This document shows positions 36,933-46,240 of a stretch of 64,000 nucleotides of DNA, one piece after another. The notes below the pieces were generated by a model that searched no databases, was not told the origin of the DNA, and worked only from the letters and a program-made list of their open reading frames with translations. Source of the stretch: Pseudomonadota bacterium (GTDB lineage Bacteria; Pseudomonadota; Alphaproteobacteria; Rhizobiales; Rhizobiaceae); the NCBI GenBank assembly GCA_023390055.1, contig JAEWDP010000104.1, forward strand, positions 21,812-85,811. Reading direction: 5' to 3'. Made by a program: the position numbers and the translations under genes. Within the stretch, counting starts at the first letter, position 1; every line of letters begins with the position of its first letter.

Positions 36933-37237
36933 TTGGAGTGCAACCCAGATTTCAACGTGGTATTTATCGTAATATTCGAAGATGGGTATGCCTCAATATA
37001 TTGAAATATAACGATAAAAATATCATTTTTATGATCGAGTGGGAGTAATTTTGGCATCGCCGATCGCCGCCGACTTTTCTCTATGGCATAGCTGAGGGTA
37101 AGCCTCTTATTCCATCCAAACAGGCTGGGTCGGGCGGGCTTGGCACGACTTGCTGCGCAGCATGCACCATCTGTCGCCCTTCTGCCCTTGTAATGTCGCC
37201 ATCCAGTGCGAGCCTAAAGCTACAAAGCGAACCGGAG
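36933..37237. other. Intergenic region with guaA-end repeat
   Basis: About 305 bp without a gene. The first half, up to the repeat at 37034, is AT-rich compared with its neighbours; after the repeat the composition returns to normal. This fits a boundary between inserted and resident DNA. Confidence 0.45.
37034..37050. repeat. guaA 3'-end repeat, candidate att site (right copy)
   Basis: ATCGAGTGGGAGTAATT, 15 of 17 bases identical to the guaA 3' end at 35657-35673, in the same orientation and including an in-frame IEWE-stop. It encloses the IS66 remnant and vapBC. Confidence 0.55.
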
Positions 37238-37930
37238 ATGAATGGACGCATGGCAGGACGAAGCGGGGCACGGATAGCAGGGCTGTTTGTCTTGGGGTCA
37301 GCATTGTCGGCAGCAGCGTCCGGCCCCTTTCCCTACTCCGATCTTCCGCCCAACCTGCCCGAACGCCGCCCCGGACTATGGGAAATCCGCACGGAAGGCA
37401 CGCTGAGCAGCGGGCCTGTTAAAAGGTATGAGGAGCGGTCCCGTCTCTGCGTGGATGCTGTTGTCGATCACGCGCTTTACCGCAAAGATCTGGATGCCAA
37501 GCATATGACCGTAGCAATAATGGATGGAAGGTGCGATGCACCCGCCTACGCCTTTGATGGCCACGCCCTTTCCATGACCATGCAGTGCACCAGCGGAGCC
37601 GTGGACGGCGGCCCGCGTGCCGAGACCAGCTTTGCCAGCACCACTACTTATGCCGGTCCGGACAGCGTAACCGTAGAGCACCGGCGGGTCGATCACGGCC
37701 ACATTGCCTTTGAGAGCGAAACCACCTATCGCGATACCATGACGCGGATCGGCGATTGTGAAGCCGGCCAGAAGCCCGGCGACCGTGTCCGTATCGATTC
37801 CCGCATGGATGGCAGCGAAGTTCAAAAATCCATGCGCAAAGACAATATACTCGATTGCTCCCACACCCATCACAAGTTGATGGAAGATATTCTGGCAGCC
37901 CATCGCCGACTAAATGAGTCAGGGCTGTAA
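37238..37930 (+). CDS. DUF3617-like periplasmic protein
   Basis: 230 residues from the ATG at 37238 (226 from 37250). The N-terminus is a signal-like GRSGARIAGLFVLGSALSAAASGP. The mature part opens with RRPGLWEIRTEGTL, the DUF3617 pattern, and has four Cys spread along it (SRLCVDA, GRCDAPA, MQCTSGA, GDCEAGQ and ILDCSH). Function is unknown; members are exported and disulfide-linked. It is isolated, with no operon partner, just beyond the candidate island boundary. Confidence 0.6.
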   Translation: MNGRMAGRSGARIAGLFVLGSALSAAASGPFPYSDLPPNLPERRPGLWEIRTEGTLSSGPVKRYEERSRLCVDAVVDHALYRKDLDAKHMTVAIMDGRCDAPAYAFDGHALSMTMQCTSGAVDGGPRAETSFASTTTYAGPDSVTVEHRRVDHGHIAFESETTYRDTMTRIGDCEAGQKPGDRVRIDSRMDGSEVQKSMRKDNILDCSHTHHKLMEDILAAHRRLNESGL

Positions 37931-38869
37931 GCCATACGGTGAAAGACCGCTTCATCTATTCTTTCCATGACAAAACGTTCCCTGCAAGCCGCGAGCAGAG
38001 CTCACTTTGGCGCATGGAAACGAGCCTCCGGGGATGAAGCCCGATCTCGCGAACAGGCAAACGCGGGCGCTAACAAAACGGTGAGCGCACCGGCTGGTGC
38101 CGATGGGCCAGCTTCACGTGATGCAGTGACGATCCGTAGCAAGCACTGATGCAAGTCGGCGCACAGTTTATTGGCGCTCTCGCGGCTGCCGGTGACTCCA
38201 ATACTCCTGCACACCCGTGGATCGAACAGGATCCAGACACTGGTACGCAGAACTCAAAATACGTCTGCCGCCACCGGAAACCACAAGGCAACTTGCCGAT
38301 TCACTCTCCTCACTCGCAGATATACTGCGTGGCAAAGCAGCAAGATGAACAGTGGCAGCACACCAGTCACCTGAGTGTTTCCGTTCTCTTCCTAGTTGCA
38401 GCCGGGCACTCCAGATGCTCCATATCCGAATCCGGAAACCAATCGACTCGAATTTTTATATACAAATGGAATTGGCTTGTCCTGCACTCACGTTAGGGCA
38501 GGCAAGCTGCATCCGGTTTATTGACCGCCTCATCCACTCGAAGTCCCGGAGCTTCATAATATACCCATCATAAATGGGCAGATTTCCTGAGCTTAACCAC
38601 GATACATTGAGAAGCAGAAGCGTGTTAAACTCACCTGAACGAAGCATTTACGTCACGCAGAAATGACAGGTCGTACTAGAGGTATCGTGCTGGCAACCCG
38701 ATGTCCGATCGATCTCAGCCATAATGTTACAGATGGACGATCTCGTGCGTCGTTCTGATGCCAGAATGTGTAATCCGCTACTATGAGTGGCCGTAATTTT
38801 GGTCAAGTTCGGATACAAATGCAGCTCGAAGTTGGTGAATCCTGAGAAATCACCGCCTTTGCAACACCC
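37931..38869. other. Gene-poor stretch, about 940 bp
   Basis: Open frames on both strands are short, overlap one another and match no family I know. No Shine-Dalgarno-supported start was found. It may contain decayed sequence. AT content rises between about 38440 and 38640. Confidence 0.45.
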
Positions 38870-40087
38870 CTACCAGCCGCTGAACCGCGGCCACCACTTC
38901 AACGGCTGTTGCTCGTCAACAGAGATCACCCAGTATCCTTCGTGCTGCGCTGCAGTCGCGCAGGCATGATTGGGAAGGATCCGCAGTTTTGTTCCAATCT
39001 GTACTGCCGGGATATGTTCGATGCCCCCTGGACGAAGGCTCAGGATCGAGTGCTCCTGATTTACACCGGTGACAAGCAGATCAGGAATTGGTTCACCGTC
39101 GACATTGCAAACCAAGCCGTATCCCTGATCGACGCGCTGGTTGGATGTACCTCGGTCTCGCGACAGCGCCATCCAGCCGGCATCAGTTATTATCCAACCG
39201 CGTTCCTTCTGATGCCCTATAACAGTTGCCAGAACAGAAACAGCGATATCTTCGTGCGTGCAAACCCCGATGCCGGCCATTACCAGATCGAAGAATACAT
39301 AGACCCCGGCGCGCAATTCGGTCACACCGGTCAGGTCACGTGCATGATGGGCCGTCGGAGTAGAGCCAACACTGACAACGGGACACGGCAAGTTTGCAGC
39401 ACGCAGGACACCAGCCGCCTGAACAGCTGCTGCACGCTCCTGCTCGGCGAAGGCTGCCAGACTGCTCTTATCTCTGACATTATAGCTTCCACCTGCATGC
39501 GTGAGGATGCCGCGCAAGTTGGCGCCCCCCTCGTGTAGGATACGCCCGACTTGGGCGATCTGTAGCGCCTCTGGTGCCAGTCCTGAGCGATGCCCGTCAC
39601 AGTCAATCTCGATAAGTACGCCTATTGGGTCACCAGTCTGTTCCGAAGCGAGCGCAACAGCCTGTGCCTGCTCGACTGAGTCAAGAACTATCGTCAAGTC
39701 ACATCCTGACCTGCGCAGCGCAGACACTCTGGGCAATTTGTCAGGCGAAATGCCTACGGCGTACAGTATATCTCGGACTCCTGCAGCAAAGAACACCTCT
39801 GCTTCCTTCATGGTCGAAACGGTGGCCGGACCATTGCCGTTAGCGAGAGTTCGACGAGCGACATCAACGGACTTGGAGGTTTTGAGATGAGGCCGCAACG
39901 ACACTCCGAGGCCATCCGCGTGCGAACGAAGTCTTTGAATATTGTTCTCCATGCGGGCTTCATCGAGAATGAGGCACGGAGTCTGAAGATGATCTAGATG
40001 GTGTTCTTGCGACAATACACTTTCCTCGGAACTAGAATACTGATGGTGATCATCTTCTATCGACTCTGATCTGAGGTACAGTTCCAT
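38870..40087 (-). CDS. D-threonine aldolase / D-serine dehydratase-like PLP enzyme
   Basis: Fold-type III PLP enzyme, 405 residues, with the PLP lysine in RPHLKTSKSVD (near residue 69), a metal-binding-type HxC motif (NHACAT, near the C-terminus), and STPTAHHAR and FFDLVMAG segments. This family cleaves D-threonine to glycine and acetaldehyde or dehydrates D-serine; which one cannot be told. The first 40 residues before HLQTPCLILDE are not conserved. The start is not clear: no good Shine-Dalgarno is visible. Confidence 0.82.
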   Translation of the reverse strand: MELYLRSESIEDDHHQYSSSEESVLSQEHHLDHLQTPCLILDEARMENNIQRLRSHADGLGVSLRPHLKTSKSVDVARRTLANGNGPATVSTMKEAEVFFAAGVRDILYAVGISPDKLPRVSALRRSGCDLTIVLDSVEQAQAVALASEQTGDPIGVLIEIDCDGHRSGLAPEALQIAQVGRILHEGGANLRGILTHAGGSYNVRDKSSLAAFAEQERAAAVQAAGVLRAANLPCPVVSVGSTPTAHHARDLTGVTELRAGVYVFFDLVMAGIGVCTHEDIAVSVLATVIGHQKERGWIITDAGWMALSRDRGTSNQRVDQGYGLVCNVDGEPIPDLLVTGVNQEHSILSLRPGGIEHIPAVQIGTKLRILPNHACATAAQHEGYWVISVDEQQPLKWWPRFSGW

Positions 40088-40180
40088 CCATCGTAGCCGC
40101 AACAGAACATCGTTGCTGCAGGAACTTCTTTCTGGTTCCAGGCGGCCGATATAACCGGCCCCCTGTAACCCATTCGGTCT

Positions 40181-40495
40181 TCAACTTGACCAGCCTTTGG
40201 TCCATTGCGGCACAATCGTGCGAAACTTGGAAGGTTCGGCAAGCAATGCGGCCGTCTCCCGCTGATAGTCAGCATACCAAGATTGATTAACAAAATCATT
40301 CGTCGCGGCTTCACCCGTAAAGAGTTGATAGGCCACAATCGTATCGGGGTCATTTTCATCGAACCCATACACATAGGCAAGCTGACCCTTGGCGCTTTCA
40401 ATATACGCGCGTGCATACTTCTCCCAGATATGTTTCACCTGATCACGCTTCCCGGGCAGGGCTTTGTGCCTGATGTAAAGTGCTTTCGCGCTCAT
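40181..40495 (-). CDS. Small antibiotic-biosynthesis-monooxygenase (ABM) domain protein
   Basis: 104 residues starting MSAKALYIRHKALPGKRDQV, with the ABM/quinol-monooxygenase ferredoxin-like pattern (HKALPGKRDQ, VAYQLFTGEAATNDFVNQSW). Such proteins often act as small oxidases or as detoxification partners. A D-threonine-aldolase-like gene follows on the same strand after 93 bp. Function unproven. Confidence 0.65.
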   Translation of the reverse strand: MSAKALYIRHKALPGKRDQVKHIWEKYARAYIESAKGQLAYVYGFDENDPDTIVAYQLFTGEAATNDFVNQSWYADYQRETAALLAEPSKFRTIVPQWTKGWSS

Positions 40496-40706
40496 CGTCG
40501 TCTCCATTGAACGTCTTGGCATCTGCCGATGGACGCATAACCGCCCATGCCCATATGACGTTCACGACATGGCGTTTGTGACATCGAGTAATATTTTTCT
40601 GCGGCCCGATATAAAAGTCGATTTATGTGATGGTTGGAGATCAACCGTCATCCATGGAATTGAGCCGGGACCATCAAGCCATGTCTCGGCGAAAACGGCG
40701 TCGTTT

Positions 40707-41261
40707 CTAAAATTCCAGAGACTTTTGCTCAGGATCAAGCGAAGCAAGCCTCACACCTTCGAGTTCCAGCATCCGCGCCTTTGAAATTACGCCTCCTGGA
40801 GCAGAGAAACCTCCGAGCTTGCCGCCAGCTGCGACCACTCGGTGGCAGGGGATGATCAGGGCAACCGGATTTTTCGCCATCGCCTGGCCGACTTTACGCG
40901 CTGCCTGCGGTTCCTCGTCCAATTCCTTGGCAAGCCTGCCGTACGTCGTCGTATGGCCCCATCCAATCTTGCGGGTTAAATCGTAAACCTGTCTGAAGAA
41001 GCCACTCACGCCGTGAAGATCAAGTGTGTAACTGGTAAAATCTACTGGCTCACCCGAGAAATAGCGTGCTGCTGCCTCGATCGCCTTTGCAACCTCCAAC
41101 GGAGGCACTCCATGATCGGAATTTGACAAACGATCGACCAATAGCCGTTCCGTCGCCTCAGCATCACTGGTCGGCAATTGAAAGCGGGTAATACCTGCAT
41201 CGCTCCAGGCGATACCGCAGAATCCACCGCACGTCTCGAAAACAGCGTACCGGCTCGTCAT
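40707..41261 (-). CDS. ogt: Methylated-DNA-[protein]-cysteine S-methyltransferase
   Basis: Suicide repair protein that takes methyl groups from O6-methylguanine. The 184-residue product has the active-site PCHRVVAA motif (IIPCHRVVA near residue 140) and the helix-turn-helix TTYGRLAKELD with its arginine finger context. The start MTSRYAV is preceded by GGGGAT; a start six codons earlier is possible. It is single-copy here, monocistronic and divergent from nothing obvious. Confidence 0.9.
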   Translation of the reverse strand: MTSRYAVFETCGGFCGIAWSDAGITRFQLPTSDAEATERLLVDRLSNSDHGVPPLEVAKAIEAAARYFSGEPVDFTSYTLDLHGVSGFFRQVYDLTRKIGWGHTTTYGRLAKELDEEPQAARKVGQAMAKNPVALIIPCHRVVAAGGKLGGFSAPGGVISKARMLELEGVRLASLDPEQKSLEF

Positions 41262-41428
41262 CGGCAATCCCCGGGACAATCAGACAGAACACACTCGCGT
41301 CGAGGTTCCTTGAACACGAGTATTCGTCTTCTTGCGCGCACCCATGTTTTGTCCATCACTTCAAAACATTACCAGAACAATCTGGCGATGGAAGATTTTT
41401 TGACCGTCTGCGATAGATATTCGCCGTC

Positions 41429-42982
41429 TCATATCACGCCCGGTAGCCAGTCCCGAATGACGACTTCATCCTGTTCAACAAGATCGTGTGCTGCGTCGAC
41501 GCGCCGTTCTTCCAATTCCGCACCGGCGGACGAGAGTTGCTGCACCAGGCCTTTTGCATAGGGAGCGTAAAAATCCGATGCTCCGGTCAACATCAGGACG
41601 CGGGTATCGACGAGGATTGACGCTGGAGGTTCATCCAGAACCTTTATCGCCCGCAAAAGGACTGCCCGGCGAAACAGATCTGGATGGAGTTGCATGGCCG
41701 CCCCAAGCATGTTCGCACCGTTCGAATAGCCGATGAAAGTGGCATCGGACAGGTCGATGCCATAGGCTTCCGGTAGCGCCTCCACGAATGCCGCTAAGGC
41801 TTCAGATTCCGATACTATGTCGTTTTGATCGAAACGACTGATGCCAAGGCGACGGAAGAAGCGCGCACTTCCCTCTTCAGTGGAACGTCCCCTGACACCT
41901 ATCAGAGTGGCGTTCGGCATCAGCCGGCGTCCCAACGGCAGCAGGCTAGTCTCGTTGCCTCCCGTTCCGTGGAACAGTACCAACGTAGATCCATCGGGAT
42001 TATCAGGCACGTGAACCCGATGCACGAACGGCAAGTCACGATACACCGTCCTTTGCTCACCAGGCATTCCAAACTGTGGCAGAACAATTCTGATATCGGT
42101 TTCGTCCTCTTGGAAGTGTCGCGGAATGAAGACGCTGCGGCCAAGCGCCTTAAGCGCCTCATCAACGGCGAAGCCCGGCCCGTCAGTCGCAACTTCAATG
42201 AGTGTACCGGCAGGTTCGCGCACATAGAGAGAATAGAAGTATGTTCGATCATGAACTGTCGTCGCACCAAGCCGGCTCGTTTCAAGTCTTAGGTGCAGGT
42301 CTTCAATAGCTGCCTTGTCAGGCGCACGGAAGGCAACGTGATCAATCGTTCCCGTCCCAGGTGCAGCGGTCCAAAATCCCGTTGCATCGCGAATATCGAT
42401 GGCGTCTCCAACCGAAGAAATCATGCGTTTCAGACTGCCCTCTTCAGGTCCGGGTAAAAAACCCAGCTCGCGCTCGAAGAACTGCGCCGTCTCCCTTCGT
42501 TTTTCAGACCAGAGCGTAACGCTTCTTACGCGCGTGACTGCATCTGCCTCGGCAATTCCGGGCAAGACCCAAGGGGTTGTCCCACCGGAAAGTGACGTGC
42601 CGATAAGCTTGACGATTATGCCGTCCGGATCCGTCATACGCAGCACAGGTTCACCGAATTCCTGAACCGGTCCGGTCGCCGCCACGCCGTATTGCAGTGC
42701 ACGAGTTAGCCAGAAGCCGATAGCCTCTCGCGAAATTGCAAAGCCAACTTCAGCCGCGGCTCCATGGCCCACGCGACCTGGGGACCCATCTTCCCAGATG
42801 AGAAAGGTAACAAGTGAGCCGGGAGACGCCACCGCGTCCCCATAAAAAAGATGAAGCTGGGCTGCATCTTCGAAGCCTGCCGTCTGCTTGACCAGGCGCA
42901 GCCCTAGAAATCCCGCGTAAAAGTCAACGTTGGATTGCACCTTGCGGGTTATCAATGTCACATGGTGAATACCTGATGACAC
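41429..42982 (-). CDS. Fused VOC-type ring-cleaving dioxygenase and alpha/beta hydrolase
   Basis: 517 residues from a GTG preceded by AAGGAG (an ATG six codons earlier has a poor Shine-Dalgarno). The N-terminal two thirds (about residues 1-295) has two VOC modules, the first beginning GIHHVTLITRKVQSNVDFY with the metal His, the second IDHVAFRAPDK. These resemble MhqO-type hydroquinone dioxygenases. The C-terminal third is an alpha/beta hydrolase with the Ser nucleophile in IGYSNGANML, like MhqD carboxylesterases. In Bacillus mhqO and mhqD are separate genes of quinone detoxification. Function here is inferred. Confidence 0.78.
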   Translation of the reverse strand: MSSGIHHVTLITRKVQSNVDFYAGFLGLRLVKQTAGFEDAAQLHLFYGDAVASPGSLVTFLIWEDGSPGRVGHGAAAEVGFAISREAIGFWLTRALQYGVAATGPVQEFGEPVLRMTDPDGIIVKLIGTSLSGGTTPWVLPGIAEADAVTRVRSVTLWSEKRRETAQFFERELGFLPGPEEGSLKRMISSVGDAIDIRDATGFWTAAPGTGTIDHVAFRAPDKAAIEDLHLRLETSRLGATTVHDRTYFYSLYVREPAGTLIEVATDGPGFAVDEALKALGRSVFIPRHFQEDETDIRIVLPQFGMPGEQRTVYRDLPFVHRVHVPDNPDGSTLVLFHGTGGNETSLLPLGRRLMPNATLIGVRGRSTEEGSARFFRRLGISRFDQNDIVSESEALAAFVEALPEAYGIDLSDATFIGYSNGANMLGAAMQLHPDLFRRAVLLRAIKVLDEPPASILVDTRVLMLTGASDFYAPYAKGLVQQLSSAGAELEERRVDAAHDLVEQDEVVIRDWLPGVI

Positions 42983-43000
42983 ACCGGCTCCTTTCTCCAT

Positions 43001-43743
43001 GATTTGGGTCCATAGCGCGCATGGAGTCTGCCGAGCAGTCTTCCAGTCTGGAAAGATTGGCGGCCCATAGCACGAAAATCAACGGAAAAGCATCGTCCGG
43101 CATCCAAGAATGCGTGAGAAGACCAGAGGTTGCCATCAAGGATCCGGGGCTGTTCTAATCTGCGCGACTGACGAAGGACCATCACTGATGGCCTTCCGCA
43201 TAAAGTTTCCCGGATGCGCGGTGGATTAACCGCATTCTCGAAAATGGCTCCGACAATCAAGACGTTGGTCCCGGCGCACCAATTACACCGCTGGTCGACG
43301 GTTTCGGCCGGTATCCAAATGACAAAGCGCTGCTGAGGGATTGGGAATGACGTCCGATACCTTCGAACGATGCTCTTGAAACGCAACCCGCGTACGTGTC
43401 GTTTTACCGAGGTGATCTGGCAATGCCGCCATCATTTTGCGGGATAATATGTGCCATCTGCGTCAAATGAGGATCGCATGTCGCAGATCCCGTGGCTGTA
43501 TCCTGAGTGGTACAGACTGTACCGGCGATAAGAGGAAGAACCGAGGCTCTGCGGCAAGGCGGCGATCTGCCGCCTGTCATACATCAAAGTTCGCTACGGA
43601 TACAACGAGCGACTTCTTGCCCCCGGTATCTGTGCAATTGCACCTATTACGGCAGTCCCGAGTTTCGGGAACTCATGACGTTGTAGCGTCAACAATTCGT
43701 ACCGCCACCTGATATTGTTGTGGCAGTATTTATCCGAAAGTGA
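43001..43743. other. Gene-poor stretch, about 740 bp
   Basis: Only unsupported open frames. A 15-bp near-palindrome GGTACAG-A-CTGTACC lies at 43509-43523 and a 7-bp stem AGGCGGC/GCCGCCT at 43557-43575. No regulator for the dioxygenase fusion was recognised here. Confidence 0.45.
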
Positions 43744-43908
43744 TCAGAACTGGTCGAAAGCCTTCGGGTCGATTCCGAGAATGGCAAGGTCCCGCTTGGC
43801 TGGCTTGCGGCGATTCTCAACAGCGCTCGATGCATTGACCGCAGCACCGAAAACTGCGAACGCACGGCCAATGAAGCCGCCCGGGATGGTCTTACGTGTA
43901 CTCGACAT
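43744..43908 (-). CDS. Small conserved-type protein, unknown
   Basis: 54 residues, MSSTRKTIPGGFIGRAFAVF to FDQF. The N-terminal half has a hydrophobic stretch (FIGRAFAVFGAAVNA) and the rest is basic. A textbook AAGGAGAA Shine-Dalgarno lies 7 nt upstream of the ATG, which strongly supports translation. I recall similar small proteins in other rhizobia but cannot name a family. Function unknown. Confidence 0.65.
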   Translation of the reverse strand: MSSTRKTIPGGFIGRAFAVFGAAVNASSAVENRRKPAKRDLAILGIDPKAFDQF

Positions 43909-44078
43909 GATGTTCTCCTTTATGTTGCACTCAATGTGGGGTCTCGGTTGAATTTGTGCAATGCACAAGGAAGCATCGGAGCTATGCTTGCAGAGCATGC
44001 CAATTCCACCTATGCCCCTGCTTGCCTAGGGGGCATTCGGCTTGATATCCGTTGTCTCGATATGACGGAGGCCTGACA

Positions 44079-44426
44079 ATGAGCGTGACCATCTACGGTA
44101 TAAAGAACTGCGATACGATGAAGAAGGCGTTCAACTGGCTGAACCAGAATGACATCGCCTACGATTTCCACGACTACAAACGTGAAGGGATCGACCAAAC
44201 CCATCTCGATCGCTGGATAGATGCCGCGGGCTGGGAGACTGTCTTGAACCGTTCCGGCATGACCTTCCGCAAACTGGACGAGGCCGCCAAAACAGATCTC
44301 GATCGGGATAAGGCCATCAGTTTGATGCTTGTTCATCCATCAATGATAAAGCGTCCGGTCATCGAACACGACGGCAAGGTCATCGTCGGTTTCAAGCCGG
44401 AATTGTACGAGCAAAATTTCCGCTGA
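44079..44426 (+). CDS. ArsC/Spx-family reductase-like protein
   Basis: 115 residues of the thioredoxin-fold Spx/ArsC/YffB group. The N-terminus reads MSVTIYGIKNCDTMKKAFNWL, with the single Cys of the family's CxxT/S-type motif, and later segments KREGIDQTHLDRWIDAAG and HPSMIKRPVIEHDGKVIVGF are diagnostic. Activity towards arsenate is not established for this YffB-like subgroup; a glutathione-dependent thiol reductase role has been suggested. The start has GGAGG 9 nt upstream. Confidence 0.83.
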   Translation: MSVTIYGIKNCDTMKKAFNWLNQNDIAYDFHDYKREGIDQTHLDRWIDAAGWETVLNRSGMTFRKLDEAAKTDLDRDKAISLMLVHPSMIKRPVIEHDGKVIVGFKPELYEQNFR

Positions 44427-44602
44427 GGCCCGTCCGGTAGAATGAACGCTTTCAACCGAAACACCAGCGAGTGCTGCCGTCACGAAGTGACGAAAGCACT
44501 TTTCGGGCAATTATCGCAATACCTATCGCCAACCCGGTTACTTCAAACGACAGTCAAAGCGTACTATGTCTCAAGGGACCTCTCCAGACAGGAAACCGAG
44601 AC

Positions 44603-45856
44603 ATGAATATCCAATCCGAAATCAAGACCACTATCGATCCGATCAAGCTCGACAAGCTTGCAGAGGTTGCCGTGAAGGTCGGCCTTCAACTGCAACGCGA
44701 GCAGGATCTCGTCATAACCGCGCCACTTGCAGCGCTGCCACTGGTTCGACTGATCACCAAGCAGGCCTACCTTGCCGGAGCAGGGCTCGTGACGACATTT
44801 TATTCCGACGAAGAAACAACTCTTGCACGCTATCAGCATGCCTGCGATGGCAGTTTCGACAAGGCGTCGGACTGGCTCTACCAGGGCATGGCGAAGGCGT
44901 ATTCGGCCGGCGCCGCCCGTCTTGCCATCGCCGGCGACAACCCCATGCTTCTGGCAAGCCAGGATCCTTCCAAGGTAGCCCGCGCCAACAAGGCAAATTC
45001 GATAGCTTACAAGCCGGCCCTGGAGAAGATCTCCAACTTCGACATAAACTGGAACATCGTCTCTTACCCCAACCCCTCATGGGCCAAGGTTGTGTTTCCT
45101 GATCTTCCCGAAAACGAAGCGATCTTCAGGCTTGCACAAGCCATCTTTGCTGCGTCACGTGTCGATGTTGCCGACCCGATTTCCGCCTGGAGAAATCATA
45201 ACGAGAACCTTCGCAAGCGTTCAACATGGCTGAACGGCGAGCGGTTTTCAGCGCTGCACTTCACCGGCCCTGGTACTGATCTCACAGTCGGTCTTGCTGA
45301 TGGGCACGAGTGGCATGGCGGCGCCTCCGTTGCGAAAAACGGCATCACCTGTAATCCCAACATCCCGACCGAAGAAGTATTCACAACGCCGCATGCGCTG
45401 AAGGTGGAAGGGCATGTATCATCCACAAAGCCGCTATCTCATCAGGGTACATTGATCGACAATATCCGGGTTCGCTTCGAGAAAGGGCGTATCGTCGAGG
45501 CCAAGGCTTCGAAGGGTGAAGAGGTTCTCAACAAAATTCTCGACACGGATGCCGGAGCCCGCCACTTAGGTGAAGTTGCCCTCGTTCCACACTCGTCTCC
45601 AATTTCGGCAAGCGGAATACTGTTCTACAATACCCTCTTCGATGAGAATGCCTCCTGCCATATCGCGCTTGGCCAGTGCTATTCAAAATGTTTCCTTGAT
45701 GGCGCATCGCTTACCCAGGAACAGATCAAATCCCAAGGTGGCAATTCAAGCCTCATACACATCGACTGGATGATCGGCTCGGACAAGGTGGACATCGACG
45801 GCATCAAGACAGATGGCACAAGATTGCCTGTCATGCGCCAGGGAGAATGGGCCTGA
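44603..45856 (+). CDS. M29-family aminopeptidase
   Basis: 417-residue metallo-aminopeptidase of the thermophilic (AmpS/AmpT) family. Metal-ligand segments include NIPTEEVFTTPHALKVEGH, LGEVALVPHSSPI, and the C-terminal HIDWMIGSDKVDIDGI. The start MNIQSEIKTTIDP is chosen by family length; a frame extending 44 codons upstream has no resemblance. It releases N-terminal residues from peptides. A bidirectional hairpin separates it from the next gene. Confidence 0.88.
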   Translation: MNIQSEIKTTIDPIKLDKLAEVAVKVGLQLQREQDLVITAPLAALPLVRLITKQAYLAGAGLVTTFYSDEETTLARYQHACDGSFDKASDWLYQGMAKAYSAGAARLAIAGDNPMLLASQDPSKVARANKANSIAYKPALEKISNFDINWNIVSYPNPSWAKVVFPDLPENEAIFRLAQAIFAASRVDVADPISAWRNHNENLRKRSTWLNGERFSALHFTGPGTDLTVGLADGHEWHGGASVAKNGITCNPNIPTEEVFTTPHALKVEGHVSSTKPLSHQGTLIDNIRVRFEKGRIVEAKASKGEEVLNKILDTDAGARHLGEVALVPHSSPISASGILFYNTLFDENASCHIALGQCYSKCFLDGASLTQEQIKSQGGNSSLIHIDWMIGSDKVDIDGIKTDGTRLPVMRQGEWA

Positions 45857-45884
45857 TATTGCCTTATCTGCAACTGATGAACGA

Positions 45885-45920
45885 CTGACATTCAGCCGGC
45901 AGTAGCCGGCTGAATGTCAG
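45885..45920. terminator. 16-bp perfect hairpin between convergent genes
   Basis: CTGACATTCAGCCGGC / GCCGGCTGAATGTCAG with a 4-nt loop (AGTA). It covers the last codons of the next gene on the minus strand (stop at 45917-45919) and lies 28 bp after the aminopeptidase stop. No T-tract on either side. Confidence 0.6.
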
Positions 45921-46240
45921 CGATAATAGATAACCTTACCGCCATTCGCCGCAGTCTGGACCCACAGCACGTTGTGTACTTTAATCTCGCGCCGCGCCAG
46001 AGCATCCTGCAGGACCGGACTACGCAAGACCTCCTCCTGCGCGATCCTAATCTGGGCCGGCACTTCAAATATCGCAGCGTGAGATCTGCGCTCGAGATGC
46101 CCGGCTCCGACTTGCACTGCCCTCACGCCATCATTGTAAACGCGACCGAACAGAAAAACTGACAGCTCGCTCTGTTGCGCAGCAGCGACGACGGGCAGGT
46201 GCATGCAGATGGCAAGTGCACCAACGAATATTTTCCTCAT
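45917..46240 (-). CDS. Small exported protein, unknown
   Basis: 107 residues starting MRKIFVGALAICMHLPVVAAAQ, a typical signal peptide. The mature part is mixed (VFLFGRVYNDGVRAVQVGAG, LWVQTAANGGKVIYYR). I do not recognise a family. An upstream in-frame TTG would only add 10 residues. Probably periplasmic. It follows xseA on the same strand after 153 bp. Confidence 0.6.
   Translation of the reverse strand: MRKIFVGALAICMHLPVVAAAQQSELSVFLFGRVYNDGVRAVQVGAGHLERRSHAAIFEVPAQIRIAQEEVLRSPVLQDALARREIKVHNVLWVQTAANGGKVIYYR

Noticed and set aside
37967..38149. 60-codon frame after the DUF3617 gene
   Set aside because: Ala/Arg/Ser-rich without a ribosome-binding site; looks like random coding potential.
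42958..43386. 142-codon minus-strand frame upstream of the dioxygenase fusion
   Set aside because: No family match, no Shine-Dalgarno, overlaps the true start of the fusion in another frame.
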